Assembly (NCBI GenBank): GCA_936432065.2
Contig: OW386285.2
Location: 371,009,249 to 371,073,248, forward strand
Direction: 5' to 3'
From: Rutpela maculata
Lineage: Eukaryota; Arthropoda; Insecta; Coleoptera; Cerambycidae
Length of the DNA stretch: 64,000 nucleotides
In this document: one piece after another, positions 1 to 10,389 of the stretch
How the letters are laid out: every line of letters starts with the position of its first letter
Position numbering within the stretch: position 1 is the first letter of the stretch
Translations under genes and position numbers: made by a program
The notes under the pieces: model-generated
What the model saw: the letters and a program-made list of their open reading frames with translations, nothing else
The model's database searches: none
What the model was told of the DNA's origin: nothing

Positions 1-144
1 TTTTTATTTCAGTCATCCATAGCCTGATTTTTGCTTTTTGTATTTTGTTTCAATCAATGCTAAATTTCCGTATCACTTCTAATTACTATGTATATTAATT
101 ACACACACCATGTTTAATGTTCCTTATTTTAACAAATTTTGATT

Positions 145-212
145 GTATGTATGTATGTGTATATATGTGTGTATTTATGTTTATATGCGTATGTGTATAT
201 ATGTAATATATA
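145..212. repeat. (TATG)n / (TG)n microsatellite
   Basis: Imperfect run of TGTA/TATG and TG units in AT-rich DNA. The open frames across it are only the product of the repeat having few stop codons. Confidence 0.85.
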
Positions 213-215
213 TTT

Positions 216-697
216 TTTATGTCTCATGTATGTTACTTATACTCGTATGTTTTTTTTTATTATTTTACAGTTTTATGACTTATCCTATATTATTTGTAAT
301 AATCTACTGGATGAAAAAAAAAATACTTATTTTTATGGATTTAGTATTTTTGTAATATGCGCCTTAGAGATTTACTAGCGTTTTAAAATTGAAAAACCTT
401 CGAGAAATCACAAAAACAACCCAGCAAATACTAATAAGTTAAAAAACATTTTATATGCTGCAAAATCATGCCTCAAAAAATCGTAAATTTAACGTTTACT
501 ACTAGGACAAATGTCCACCCAATTCAACGTTTATAAATTATATGTACTCTACGTAGAAAACTAATTAAATTATGACATTTAATATACGTTTTATAAATAT
601 ATAATAAATATTGTGAAGATATATTTTCTTATATTATATTTAACATTTTATAAACGTTTCACGAGGACGTTTATAAGCTGTATGTACTGTATGTATT
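216..697. other. AT-rich non-coding stretch
   Basis: No gene seen. A short motif around ACGTTTATAA...ATGTAC occurs near 526-556 and again near 666-695 as a weak direct repeat. Confidence 0.5.
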
Positions 698-840
698 GGC
701 CATATGCCCGACTATGCGAGCGAGTTATCTGCGTTAGAAATAATCACAAGGGGTCAGCCCAACCACAGTAGAATGGAAAGGCCTCACCCTTGGGGAACCA
801 CCGTATTGATCACGATACCCTACGCCAGGTTACGTGATTA
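698..840 (-). pseudogene. U1 snRNA-derived pseudogene
   Basis: Read on the minus strand from about 838 down to 698, this GC-richer patch follows the order of blocks in metazoan U1 small nuclear RNA: ACCTGGCGTAGGG near the 5-prime end, then CGTGATCA, GGTGGTTCC, GTGAGGC, CCATT, TTGGGCTGACCCCT, TGATTATTTCTAACG and GATAACTCG. U1 pairs with 5-prime splice sites through ACUUACCUG; here that end is altered (cgtaACCTGG). The Sm-binding site is replaced by a GC-containing stretch, and the terminal stem-loop beyond it is missing, so this copy is very unlikely to work. It is about 140 nt against roughly 165 nt for a full U1. No promoter element is recognisable on the minus-strand upstream side (840-900). 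A retrotransposed or decayed gene copy is the simplest reading; identity is fairly sure, loss of function is inferred. Confidence 0.82.
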
Positions 841-1562
841 GTATATGCCGATGCTTAGGGCTATCCATCTCCCATAGATGTATGCCTCTTTAAAGTATCT
901 GATAAAAGTGATGATGAAGTAGATCAGCAGCCTAAAACTAATATAAGACTACTTTTATAAATCAATATCAACTTTTGTCTCACTCTTATATTAAGTTGGA
1001 AATTCCTTGAATATTTATAATGTCGGCAAAAGTATTTTTTAGTCTTATAGATTACCTGAATTTATACATATACCGTTCCTCTGTTAAGTACATTTATTTT
1101 TTTTCATTAAAAGTATTGTAGTGGTGCATTCTTTTATCATTTTATAAATGTTTCAAAAATATGTTTATAAGCTATAATTTGCAATATATTTTTTTGGAAG
1201 TCTCATATCCAACTGATATATTTCCTTCAGATTGCATCACTTTTGTTTCAATAAGAGATTGTTTTTTTTTTGTTCTAGTTCTGAGTTGAGTTCCTTAAGT
1301 ATTTCAGTTTTAATTTTTAGGTCATCTATTATAGTTTTACTCCTCAATTTTTCTTAAGATTTCTCATTATTTGTTAAATCTTGTCCCAATTTTGCTTCCA
1401 ATAGTTGTTATTTGGTGAATTATTTTTCATAAAAATGATTTTTTCTTCAAGCTGGTGATCATTGCTTCTAATTGTTTGATTTTGTTTAACATTTATATTT
1501 CAGTTCATTCCGTTTTTAGAACTTGGTTATGTTTGTAGCATAACCATGTCCTGAGAGAAAGG
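841..1562. other. AT-rich stretch without recognisable feature
   Basis: Nothing gene-like is seen apart from poly-T runs. Confidence 0.45.
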
Positions 1563-1756
1563 ATGAAAGTGTTTAACTATCTTTCTTCAACAAAAAAAGA
1601 GGTAGCTGTAGCTGCCGCAGGAGAAGAATTTCTACTTTTCTTATATGACGACCAAGAAGTACTACCTTAGACGACATACGATACAACAGATACAAACATC
1701 TGATTTTTAAACAGCCAATGTATTTTATTAGCCTTCCAAAAACAGTCAAGTTCTTT
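1563..1756 (+). pseudogene. C-terminal fragment of XPG/FEN1-like nuclease family gene
   Basis: From the ATG at 1563 the frame reads AAAGEEFLLFLYDD before a stop at 1668-1670. Shifting frame at about 1673 continues with DIRYNRYKHLIFK and then ISLPKT. This is the block AGE-x-FL-x2-LY ... x-RY-x-RF ... SLPPT shared by the other copies of this family in the window (minus strand near 2,800-2,930; plus strand near 27,720-27,850 and 63,160-63,290). It is therefore a relic of the segment between the nuclease domain and the Cys-rich tail. One frameshift and a stop break it. It ends at the left terminal inverted repeat of the element at 1757-4233, so that element may have inserted into it. The nuclease N-terminal part is absent upstream. 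Assignment rests on internal comparison and is fairly strong. Confidence 0.7.
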
Positions 1757-4233
1757 ATAGGCCAGGCAACATGGGGTTTGTAGGCGAATTAATTGTCGGA
1801 AAGCTGAAAATGGTTTTGATCTTTTCATTTGCGTTCAAAAAGGTTTTTTTAAAGTTTGCACCAAATTTCTGATTGTGCTGTAGGACGTATTTAAGGACTT
1901 TTTTCAATTTTCCAATAACTCCTACATTATGCATTTCTCGGAAAATTTGATTCTCTTATAAATTAAAATACATAAAATTCTACGTCGACTGAGTACCATA
2001 TACTTTAAATGTGAAAAGTTGTTAGGGAGATATGCGAAGTCAAAAAACGACGATAGTTTTTATTTAAGAAAAAAATGTGTTTTTTACATATTTTCGCAAC
2101 GTAAAATGTAATATATGAAATATATAATGTAATATGTGAATATCCTATAATACTATATCGTGTATCAAAGTTAACTGGTCAATACTTATCGTGGTCAATA
2201 CTTGGTGGTGAATTCCTGGATTTTAAAATAAAAGCGCACATTGTGATTATAAATATGTAATTAAAACGTTAAAAATCGACTGAAAGTACAAAATGCTTTG
2301 ATGGTAAATTTTGATGTGTGGGTAATTAACAAAAAAAGCAGAGTATACAAAATAATGTAAATACAACATCAATTAAGTTTGCTGCGTTTGGAAGTAGAAG
2401 CTGAGTGAAGCAATTGGTCCAATTTATGGTCCTCATCATCCAGGTCTTCTAATTCGTCATCATCGTCAGGTAGTATTACTTCGTCGTCATTGAACTTTGG
2501 TTCGTCATGAATTTCATCTGGTGTATTGGTAAAGGACGCACCTCTGCAATTATAGCATATTGGAGAACATTTCATTCCTTGCTTCCTGCAGCCACAAGCA
2601 TTTCGGCACCCCTTAAAGCATTTGCACGCAGTGTTATTGAGTGGTCCTGCGGGGCTTGTTCGGCTGCTGATGGCACTGGGGGTAGCCCGTGCTTAGTGAC
2701 TTTCCAACCCCAGTGAACTGGGTCCAACCAAATGACCCTTCCACAAATTAACTTGACATTAACATTGAGTGCAGTCTAGCAGCTTCTTCAGTTGGAGGAG
2801 GAGTGGCCAAGTTAAAATTATTCTGTACTAAGGATTGCGTGAACAGCTTAAAGCGTGTTTCTTTCAGAGAACAAGATTGAAGAAGCGATCCGGCATACAA
2901 AGCAGTAATTACTTTTTCGCCAGCAGCACCAATTTCATCTGTAGTACCGTCAAGTTTTTGAATATCTCGACCGTCCTTTGTACCTCCGCGTCTTTGTCGA
3001 GTAGCTTTACAAATTTCATCTTCCCCTGTCTGAAAACGGCCGATGTTGAATAGCATCCGCGGAACGTGTGAAGGAATAATATATTTTCCTTCACTTTATT
3101 TGACATTTTAAAGTATGTCAAGGAATAGAAAACGGTCTCTGACTTTCCTTTTCTAAGCTTCCTGACAAACAACCGATCACTATTAGGAGCTAACGCAGTA
3201 ATAAGTACTAAAAGATCTATATCTTCTCCTACCACAATCACACATTCGGAGTGTGTAGAATTTTTTGTAGCCCTTCTGACAATGGTTGTGTCGGCATCCT
3301 CTGCAGCTTGTTCGACAGCGATGTTTTTCGAATCAGCATTGAGATGAATCGTTTTTTGTTCCCTTCATTCGAGAGAAATTTATCTTTTGAAATTGTCAAA
3401 AACATTGTTTCGTCAAATTCAACGTTGGCTGCAAAAAACTTGTTTCTTCTAAGGCGCTCTGCATATTTTGTGCTTTTCTTTGTAGGGTCATCTGGATAGC
3501 CATCAAATACTATGATTGATCGCGCCCCAAAGTATTCTTTGACATAATCGACGTATTTGTTGAGAACTGAAGAGAACCTTTCTCTCAACTCCCACGCCAC
3601 TCGATGAAGTAGGAATCCACCGTCAATCACATAGAGAGCACTTTCGATGTTTGACGGAGTATCCACTGGATCAAACAAATCATATAAAATAGATTTACGT
3701 GATTTCCTCATCATTCCTTGTTCATCAAATAAAGATAGTGGGTATGGAGCCAATATAATTTGCAAAACTCGCTCGCTCGTTTTGGCAAATATTACATTCG
3801 TCATATAAAATTACTCTTTTCATAACTAGTTACGTAAATAACTATTACGTAATGGAAATAAAGTTTAAAAGTCCAATATATGATTTTTCCTTTAAAAATT
3901 AAAGAATGGTTGTTTTTTGAACATGCGTATCGTCCATACCACTTGACTTAATTTCATGTGGTGCTCATTGAATGTAGAATTTTGTGTACTTTTACTTTAT
4001 AAAAGAGTAATATTTTTTTACAAGTGCATCCTTTAGGAGTTATTAGTGAAAAACTGAAAAAAGTCAGAAAATGTAGAGGTTTTTGAAACACCCCTTATAC
4101 AGTACAACCCGAAAATTGGTGCAAACTTCAAAAAACTCCTTTTACATGCAAATAAAGAGATTAAAACGATTTACAGCTTTCCGACAATTATTTCGTCTAC
4201 ACCACCTTTTTTGGCCTATGTTGCCTGGCCTAT
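1757..4233. mobile_element. TIR-bounded element carrying the nuclease-family gene
   Basis: The left end (about 1757-1965) and right end (about 4005-4233) are inverted copies. Both start ATAGGCCAGGCAACAT when read inward and share GTCGGAAAGCTG and AGTTTGCACCAA blocks, giving imperfect TIRs of about 210-230 bp. A TA dinucleotide flanks GGCCAGG on each side, consistent with a TA target duplication, although longer repeats cannot be excluded. The only coding content is the minus-strand nuclease-like pseudogene; no transposase is recognisable. It could be a non-autonomous DNA transposon, or a decayed autonomous one whose transposase is unknown to me. The superfamily is not assigned; Academ elements are known to encode XPG-type nucleases, which makes them a candidate to test. 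Confidence 0.72.
2369..3804 (-). pseudogene. XPG/FEN1-like nuclease with Cys-rich (CXC-like) tail, frameshifted
   Basis: The first 188-codon frame (3804 to 3238) holds the N-terminal blocks of an XPG/FEN1-type, PIN-fold nuclease: VIDGGFLLHR, then YVDYVKEYFG, then VFDGYP followed by a Lys/Arg-rich KYAERLRR segment. A shift near 3,300 leads into AEDADTTIV and VIVVGEDIDLLVL, which supply the expected acidic metal-binding residues, then FLHTFRGC. A second shift near 2,950 leads to GAAGEKVITALYAG and FNLATPPPTEEAARLH. A third leads to DPVHWGWK, and a fourth to the tail CKCFKGCRNACGCRK...CSPICYNCRG, which resembles tesmin/CXC cysteine motifs, before an acidic C-terminus. The family is widespread in invertebrate genomes as multi-copy uncharacterised proteins. 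At least three or four frameshifts make this a pseudogene. It lies inside inverted repeats at 1757-4233. Nuclease function is inferred from motifs only. Confidence 0.78.
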
Positions 4234-4283
4234 TAATGCCGATTTAGGTTGTGTGGGAGAAATGCCTTTTGTACCTTGATTAA

Positions 4284-5300
4284 TAATTTTAACCTCCCCA
4301 CAATAAAACTATGGGAGGTTACTAAAACTGGTCTAAAATCGAAAATTGAGATAACATCAAATCTTTACGTTTTGAGGTCCCAGGAACCCAAAAAGGTGGT
4401 TTTTGAAAAATGTCTGTGAGTGTGCGTGTGTGTGTGTATGTGCGTATGTATGTTAGCACGATAGCGGCGAAACAACTGAACGGATTTGGATCAAACTTTG
4501 CATGAGGGTTTCTTTAGTGCTTCAGAAGATCTGAAAAGATTTTGGTTGAGATCGGATTACGTTTAGTGCCGTTTTGGCACAACAAGTTGTTTATTTTATG
4601 ATTATTTACAATTTGTAATCTAAACGTTAAAGCAAAACAGCAAAAGCAGTAAAAATTCCGATTTCAACGATATATCACACTTGCACCTTTTCGATTTGGT
4701 TTCCGTGAAAAAATTTAAAAAACAAAATAACAATCTATAGAGTCACGCTTTTTGTGTAAGATATATTTTATAGTCTAACCCAGGACTAACCTAACGTTCG
4801 GTAGACTAGTGTGTTAAAGCGTGCAGACTATACACATATTTTCTCTGAAGACGTCACACTAGTTGTGATATTTCGCGAAAAAAGTGCATTTAAAGTGGCC
4901 TACACAGCCCATAAGGAGCCCGTGTGGTTACGGACGGTTCTTAACTGGGCCCAAAGTAAGTTTTTGTCCAAAACTATTAAAAGTGGCAGTGACATTAAAA
5001 GTATGAGAAACTTGAATGTATTTCCGGGACAACACCGGAACAATTTCCGGCAATCACAACCTAAAAAACATTAACATAACCTAAAACCAAACCAAGTGCA
5101 ATACCGACCTAAAAATTCTCGACAACTGCCAAAAAATAAAATCCCCCAACAAAGAAAACCCTAAAGATAAAAGGTGTCAAACCGACTTAATAAATATAAT
5201 TAAATGAGATCGTTCATATTTTTTAGTACTCTTTTCGGCTTCGGAGGTTCCAGCCGCTTTCAGTAGCTGCCGATTTTTTACAATAATTTTTTTTTAATGG
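4284..5300 (+). repeat. Composite dispersed repeat, copy 1
   Basis: It begins with a hairpin at 4291-4320 (AACCTCCCC...GGGAGGTT). It continues through a TG-rich patch, GCACGATAGCGGCGAAAC near 4456, GTGTTAAAGCGTGCAGACT near 4812 and a block near 5225-5280 containing CTCTTTTCGGCTTCG and AGTAGCTGCCGATTTTTT. All these landmarks recur in the same order on the opposite strand at 51,947-49,125, so this is one repeat family about 1 kb long. A frame of 87 codons at 4811-5074 is not conserved in the other copy and is not a gene. No transposase or RT is present. The class is unknown. Confidence 0.75.
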
Positions 5301-6899
5301 ACGGTATTCTAAAAAATGATCAAAGCCCCTATTTTGCCGGACATTTTCCAGGATGGCGGCTTGAGCACAACTTTTGTGGTGGTGGGGGTTATAACATTTC
5401 AATCAGAAGGCTATAGATATGGTCTACAAATTCCCTTGCTTGTGTGAGGTTTTTCCCTAAAATATACATAATGATTAGACTAATAGAAAAATTAAAAAAG
5501 ATAAGCAGATAACAGATAAGCTCCATATTATTGTAATAGTATAAGAAAAATAAATTTATGTCTGAAACAAATTGGTTACAAGGTAATTACTGCTTCATTA
5601 TATTCTTTTGAGCCTGATCTATTAAAATTTACCGTATGTCCGTCTGCTGAAACCTTTTCAAAATTGAGCAGCCACATCTTGAATTTTTTGTTTTTTTTTT
5701 TTCATATTTGGGTCAAATCTAGGGCCTAAAATGTATAAATATGTGTAGGTCATAGGACAAACGACATTTTATAATTCCAAAAAAGGGAAAAATTTAAAAA
5801 TTTGAAACATTGTAATAAGATATCAATAACTCAATAAAATATACATTTTCTTTATCTTCATCGTCTTGGTTTAAATATACGGGGACAGTAACCCACGCTA
5901 AATGTTAAATAACACAGGCACACAAAATTTTAAAAAGTTGAAACTCAGAGGGTAGACCCCGCTAGTTTTTCACAAGTTTTGGTACTTTTAAATAAGACTA
6001 AATTTGAATTCCTGGTGAGTTAACTAGACATAATTTAACATGAATCGTTTAAGTGTGAATTAACAGTTTTAAACATCTGGTAAGATTTCTTAATGACTAT
6101 TTATACAAATAAATTATATTTGACATCTTGGAGTGTATGTAAATATTTTTTATATTTTCTATATAAACAAATATTTAGATTTCCACGGTTGTAACATGAT
6201 ATGAATTAGAACCATTTATTTATCTAATTTAAAAACCTGCCTTTTTATATTTTAACAACTTGTCAAGGCAACATTCTATCACAAAAATTCTTCTATAAAC
6301 AGTTATTTACAACATAAAGGAATATTTGAGCAATAAATAAACTGAAAAGGCAACGTTTTTAAAAAACAGCTAACTAACGGTAGTTAACAATTGATAAATA
6401 GCACTTAATACCATCATAATTTTTATTTTTGAAAATTAATTATAAAGTATATCTCACTTGTGTTATAAGTAGTGAAAAAAGGAATTAGTTATGATTGTTA
6501 TGAAATTAATTGAATACACTGCCGCAAAATCTGATTCGGAATTTAAATTACATATATTTAAATAATTTATCGTTTAGGAGCGGGCTTGCAGGACATTGGC
6601 TTTTGTTTCAATGGCATTTTTTGTTTGTTCGTTTTGGAATAATTCGACATGGGCATCGTTAGAGTGCATAAAAAGCTTTGATTTAAAATTCTAATAAATA
6701 TAACGACTTAATTAATGTCAATAATATGATTAATTTCTTTGACGGTGGTATCTCTTCTGAATTTCCCATCCATGGTGGCATCTGAGAAACCAAAGCGTGG
6801 CTGATCACAGTTTTATGCTGTGGCGCTTAAATTACTAACAAGGCAAAGCTATTGAAGGTTGTTAAAATAAAAATTAAATTAAATTGTGGTGATTAAGAA
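5301..6899. other. AT-rich intergenic stretch
   Basis: No gene seen. ATGGCGGC occurs near 5,354. The rest is low-complexity AT-rich sequence. Confidence 0.45.
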
Positions 6900-7260
6900 G
6901 TACCTGCATTTAATCGGAAAGTTTGCTGGCGACTTTAACTGCAGACTGTGCGGTAAGGTACCAGAAACTGTGGAACATATTACATGACTGCGAGGCATTG
7001 GACCGTAGAAGATATAATATCTACGGGAAAACACAAACAGACACGGATACCATCAAAACGCGTCCATTTTCAGACTGTGCCACCTTGTCAGTGATACAGG
7101 AACATTAAAATGGACAGTATACACTAAGACAGGGAGAGCACAATAATCCCAGGAGGCTGCAGTGCCCTCAGAGTATTTTTACAGACGAGCCTCAGGAGGA
7201 GAGGTCTTAGTCAGTTAGAGTCTGACACTCATAGTGCATTTCCCTCGGGCGAAATGTTAC
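6900..7260 (+). pseudogene. 3-prime end of an R1/Jockey-group non-LTR retrotransposon
   Basis: One frame gives FNCRLCGKVPETVEHI, and after a one-base shift HDCEALDRRRYNIYGK. Together these form the CxxC...H...C zinc-knuckle-like motif at the C-terminus of ORF2 in the R1, I and Jockey groups of non-LTR retrotransposons. A stop follows at 7106-7108. The downstream sequence to about 7,260 is less AT-rich than its surroundings and may be the 3-prime untranslated part. Reverse transcriptase and endonuclease are missing, so this is a strongly 5-prime-truncated dead copy. No poly-A tail or target duplication could be fixed. Confidence 0.6.
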
Positions 7261-7720
7261 GAAAAAAAGCCATTTGATGATACAAGCAAATCTCACAGGT
7301 GCTAAGGACGATATTTTAATCGAAAAATTTTTCCCTTAGGACTCGACATTTCGTCAATTTTTCAAAATGGCGGCCGAAAATCACCAAAATTTATATCTGC
7401 ACAGGATAGGCGTGATTATACTCTTTTCCATATAATTCTGGTGTGACGAATTGAAAAAAAATATATGTCAAGGTCATATGACTTTGTTTGACCTTGAAAT
7501 AATTGATTTAAAGGTAAAAAAATGGAATATTGCATCATTGCATCATTTTTGAAAAATATTCTTAAACGGCAGTGAATAGTTATCGACTTAAATATGCACA
7601 AAAAGAGATTGGAAATATGTTGAAAAAGTGGGAGTTAATTTCTTCTTTGTTTCCATAATCATAAGAAGAGTAGATTTTCATTAGAAATTTTCTTTTATAT
7701 ATTACAAAATTCTAAAAAAC
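7261..7720. other. Upstream flank of the Cys-rich family gene
   Basis: Non-coding. It contains AAAATGGCGGCC near 7365 and the imperfect pair AAGGTCATATGAC / TTTGACCTTG near 7470-7497. It may belong to the 5-prime end of the element carrying the next gene, but no matching inverted copy was found downstream. Confidence 0.3.
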
Positions 7721-9160
7721 ATGTCTAACGAAAAGTTGAAAATAGCTAAAAAATGCAACCTGGGAGGTTCGATTATTAGCTGGGACAGATGTTGTTTGTG
7801 TCAGATCAGCGAGGGCTCTTTGATAAATCCTTCTAAAAACTCAATTAAACCACGGGTGATTTAAGGATACTCAAAATTAGCAGAAAGTTTGGACTGATCG
7901 CGTTCAATTACGTACTTCCTTCAGGCTCCTCTATGCAATCTCTCGATGAGGATAATAGTTAATACATTAATGAATCGAAAAGCGGTATGGCATAAAGACT
8001 TTCTACTCTTTCACAAACAAACCTTCATTTGGGCCACTATTGCAGAACCTATTAGAAAAAAAGAAAATAAAAATCAAGACGTGCGGGATTATGAAACTTT
8101 TACTTCAAAAAGTAAAGAGCCGAGAACTAGAACTTTAAAAAATATCAGCTCATTTAAATCAAAAGAAATTTGTTTTTTGTGTCGAAGTCCAGGAGAGTGG
8201 AATAACCCTCTTAGAAAATGTGCTACTGATTAATATATAAGAATGTTAAACAGTGCGCTGAAAACTTAAAAGATTCGGACATATTGGCTTACCTATCTGG
8301 AGGAGACTTGGTTGCACAGGACGCCCAGTATAATCCAAAATGCTTGACAAGACTATACAATAAACCCAGACGCATCACAACAATACTTATCCAGATCAAA
8401 ATCTAGCCATCTGCGAAAGTATGGCTTTTGCAGATCTCCTAGTGTATATCAAAACAAAACTCCGCGAATCAAGCAAATTGTCTTCAGAATGGCTGGAGAT
8501 ATATCACTCGCGATTGTCAGAATTAATGCTGCTATAGTGCAAGAGAAAAGCAGCAGACTTCGAGAAAAAATTTTAGTACATTTTCCACAATTAAAATCCC
8601 AAAAATCTGGACGAGAATACATCCTTCTTCCATTTGAAAGTAATCTGACAAATGTTCTAGATTAGGAAGACCACGACGAAGACATGCTATCATTTTATCA
8701 GTTCTCCAGATCACTTAGAAAGATTATATTGGAATCTTAGTCAATATTTGAAGGTAACTACCCAAAGACATCTTTGAATTATATTTTAAAAACTCTGGGC
8801 ATTTGTTACTAGTATTATCAAACTTTAAGTGATATAACAATATAACATAATATATACTTTTCAGGAACGTTCCCAAATGGCTGCGAAGAACAAAGTATTC
8901 CTTCTTCTCTCTTAACCACGGTAAATGTTTTACTATATGGAACGTCTGTAGCAAACAATTGTAAAGCGACAAAACTAGCATTAACGATTTGTCAACTTAT
9001 CTTTTATAATTGTCGAACTAAAGAAATGAAGGGTAATTACGGAAGGTACGATAAAAAACACGAGCCCCCCACTGCCTCTCTATAGGTCTCTTTCTTGCTT
9101 CAGCCTTGGAAAAGACAAAAAGAAGATCGACGAGCTTCATTCTATGGGAATCGGTGCTTT
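7721..9160 (+). pseudogene. Multi-copy Cys-rich family gene (CCLCQ type), decayed, with intron
   Basis: The ATG at 7721 opens MSNEKLKIAKK and then a zinc-binding-like SWDRCCLCQ. Further pieces, in changing frames, are HTL/NTLMNRKAVWHK-like sequence near 7,960-8,000, ICFLCRSPGE near 8,170, SRLREKILVHFPQL near 8,553-8,594, GREYILLPF near 8,610, and after an intron FPNGCEEQSIPSSLL near 8,872. They occur in the order I know from large uncharacterised proteins that are repeated across insect and other invertebrate genomes, in which a CCLCQ finger is followed by HARCL, HTTRL...ILAHFPDL and GCQEDSVPQSL-type blocks. The role is unknown; high copy number suggests a mobile-element gene. Several stops and frameshifts (for example near 7,860, 8,230 and 8,666) kill this copy, and it stops near 9,160, well short of the usual length. 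GT at 8754 and AG at 8863-8864 frame a 111-bp intron whose removal keeps the frame. Confidence 0.68.
8754..8864 (+). other. Candidate intron in the CCLCQ-family pseudogene
   Basis: GAAG|GTAACT at the donor and TATACTTTTCAG|GAACG at the acceptor. Joining the exons gives IFEGTFPNGCEEQ, matching the family order with no gap, whereas the intervening sequence has no family similarity. Predicted from sequence only. Confidence 0.6.
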
Positions 9161-10389
9161 AAGAGAAAAAATGGATACCAAAATGGAGCTCTGTGTGTCC
9201 AGTTTGGTCGGAGCTGAGGGACTTGGAGAGATGCGGCTGTAAGAAAATGTGCGAAAGTATGAGATGCTCATGTCGCCGACGGCAGCTCCCTTGCACTCCC
9301 ACATGCAGGCATTGTAGGAGTGAATGCCATACCGCAAAATCCTGATTCTTCCTTTACTTTGTGATATTTTGTTAACTGATATGTTTTAATAAAGGTACTT
9401 AATTTGCAATATAATGTGATCGTGTTCTTTACTACTAATTTTTGAAAAAAATAACTATTTTAGTATTTTTCAATTCCAGCCATGGTCAGCCAAGGTCACC
9501 AGAAAAAAAAATACAAAAACTCGTCTAACTTGAGTAAAGGATTCTACTGAAATTTCAATTTAATTTTTGTCATTTTTGTTTCAGTTTATATATTTTTAGG
9601 TGTGAGACATTTTGTAATAGAAGTATTAAAAACCAACCTCTGTCTGATCCTTTTGGCGCAGAGGTTTATATCATCAGATTTTTAAATATTTTTACAGTGG
9701 CAAAATACCCAACAAACATAAAAATCGTGAATATGCCACAAATAATGAATTATAAACAATATATTAAATTGTATTTAAAAAATCAATTAAAGGGTCATTG
9801 TCGTTACGCCTGATCATTACTCATAGGAAATAACATAGAAGATTAATTTATATTTTGACATTGCCTACGATAAATATTCCCGGAAATGTAATTGTTGCCA
9901 CATTTCATATAAAGGGTCCTAATAAATCAATAAAATTTTATAACTTTAAGAAACATATGTTAATTACTTTATTGACATGTTTACTTGTACTAAAATAAAT
10001 TGAATTTAACACAAGCCCATTTATTTATTTATCAAAACATTTTATTTTTATACGACCACTTTTAATGTGACAACTTCAGAGATATGCGTGACCGGTCTGA
10101 CCAGCAAACTGTATGTTTTTATTGATAGTTAATACTTAGGCGAACGCATTTCTATAACTGAATTACTTTAGCAAAAGTAAAACAAGTTGTTCACTTAAAC
10201 TTAAGTTTCATTTTTTACTCGAAATTCTAAGAGAAATAATTGATATTGGGTTGCTCCAAAGAAGGATATGCGATCCCAGCAAAGTACTGCGTACATATCA
10301 TATTGTATCTACATATGGTGATATAAATTGGGAACGTTTTTTTTGAACACAGATTTTTTTATGTGAAATATTATATAAATGCGCGATAC
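9161..10389. other. Stretch without recognisable gene
   Basis: AT-rich and non-coding. The short open frame near 9137-9337 (minus) overlaps decayed family sequence and is not supported. Confidence 0.4.

Noticed and set aside
139..378. 79-codon frame at the window start
   Set aside because: Tyr/Cys/Val-rich translation of a TATG/TG microsatellite and adjacent AT-rich DNA.
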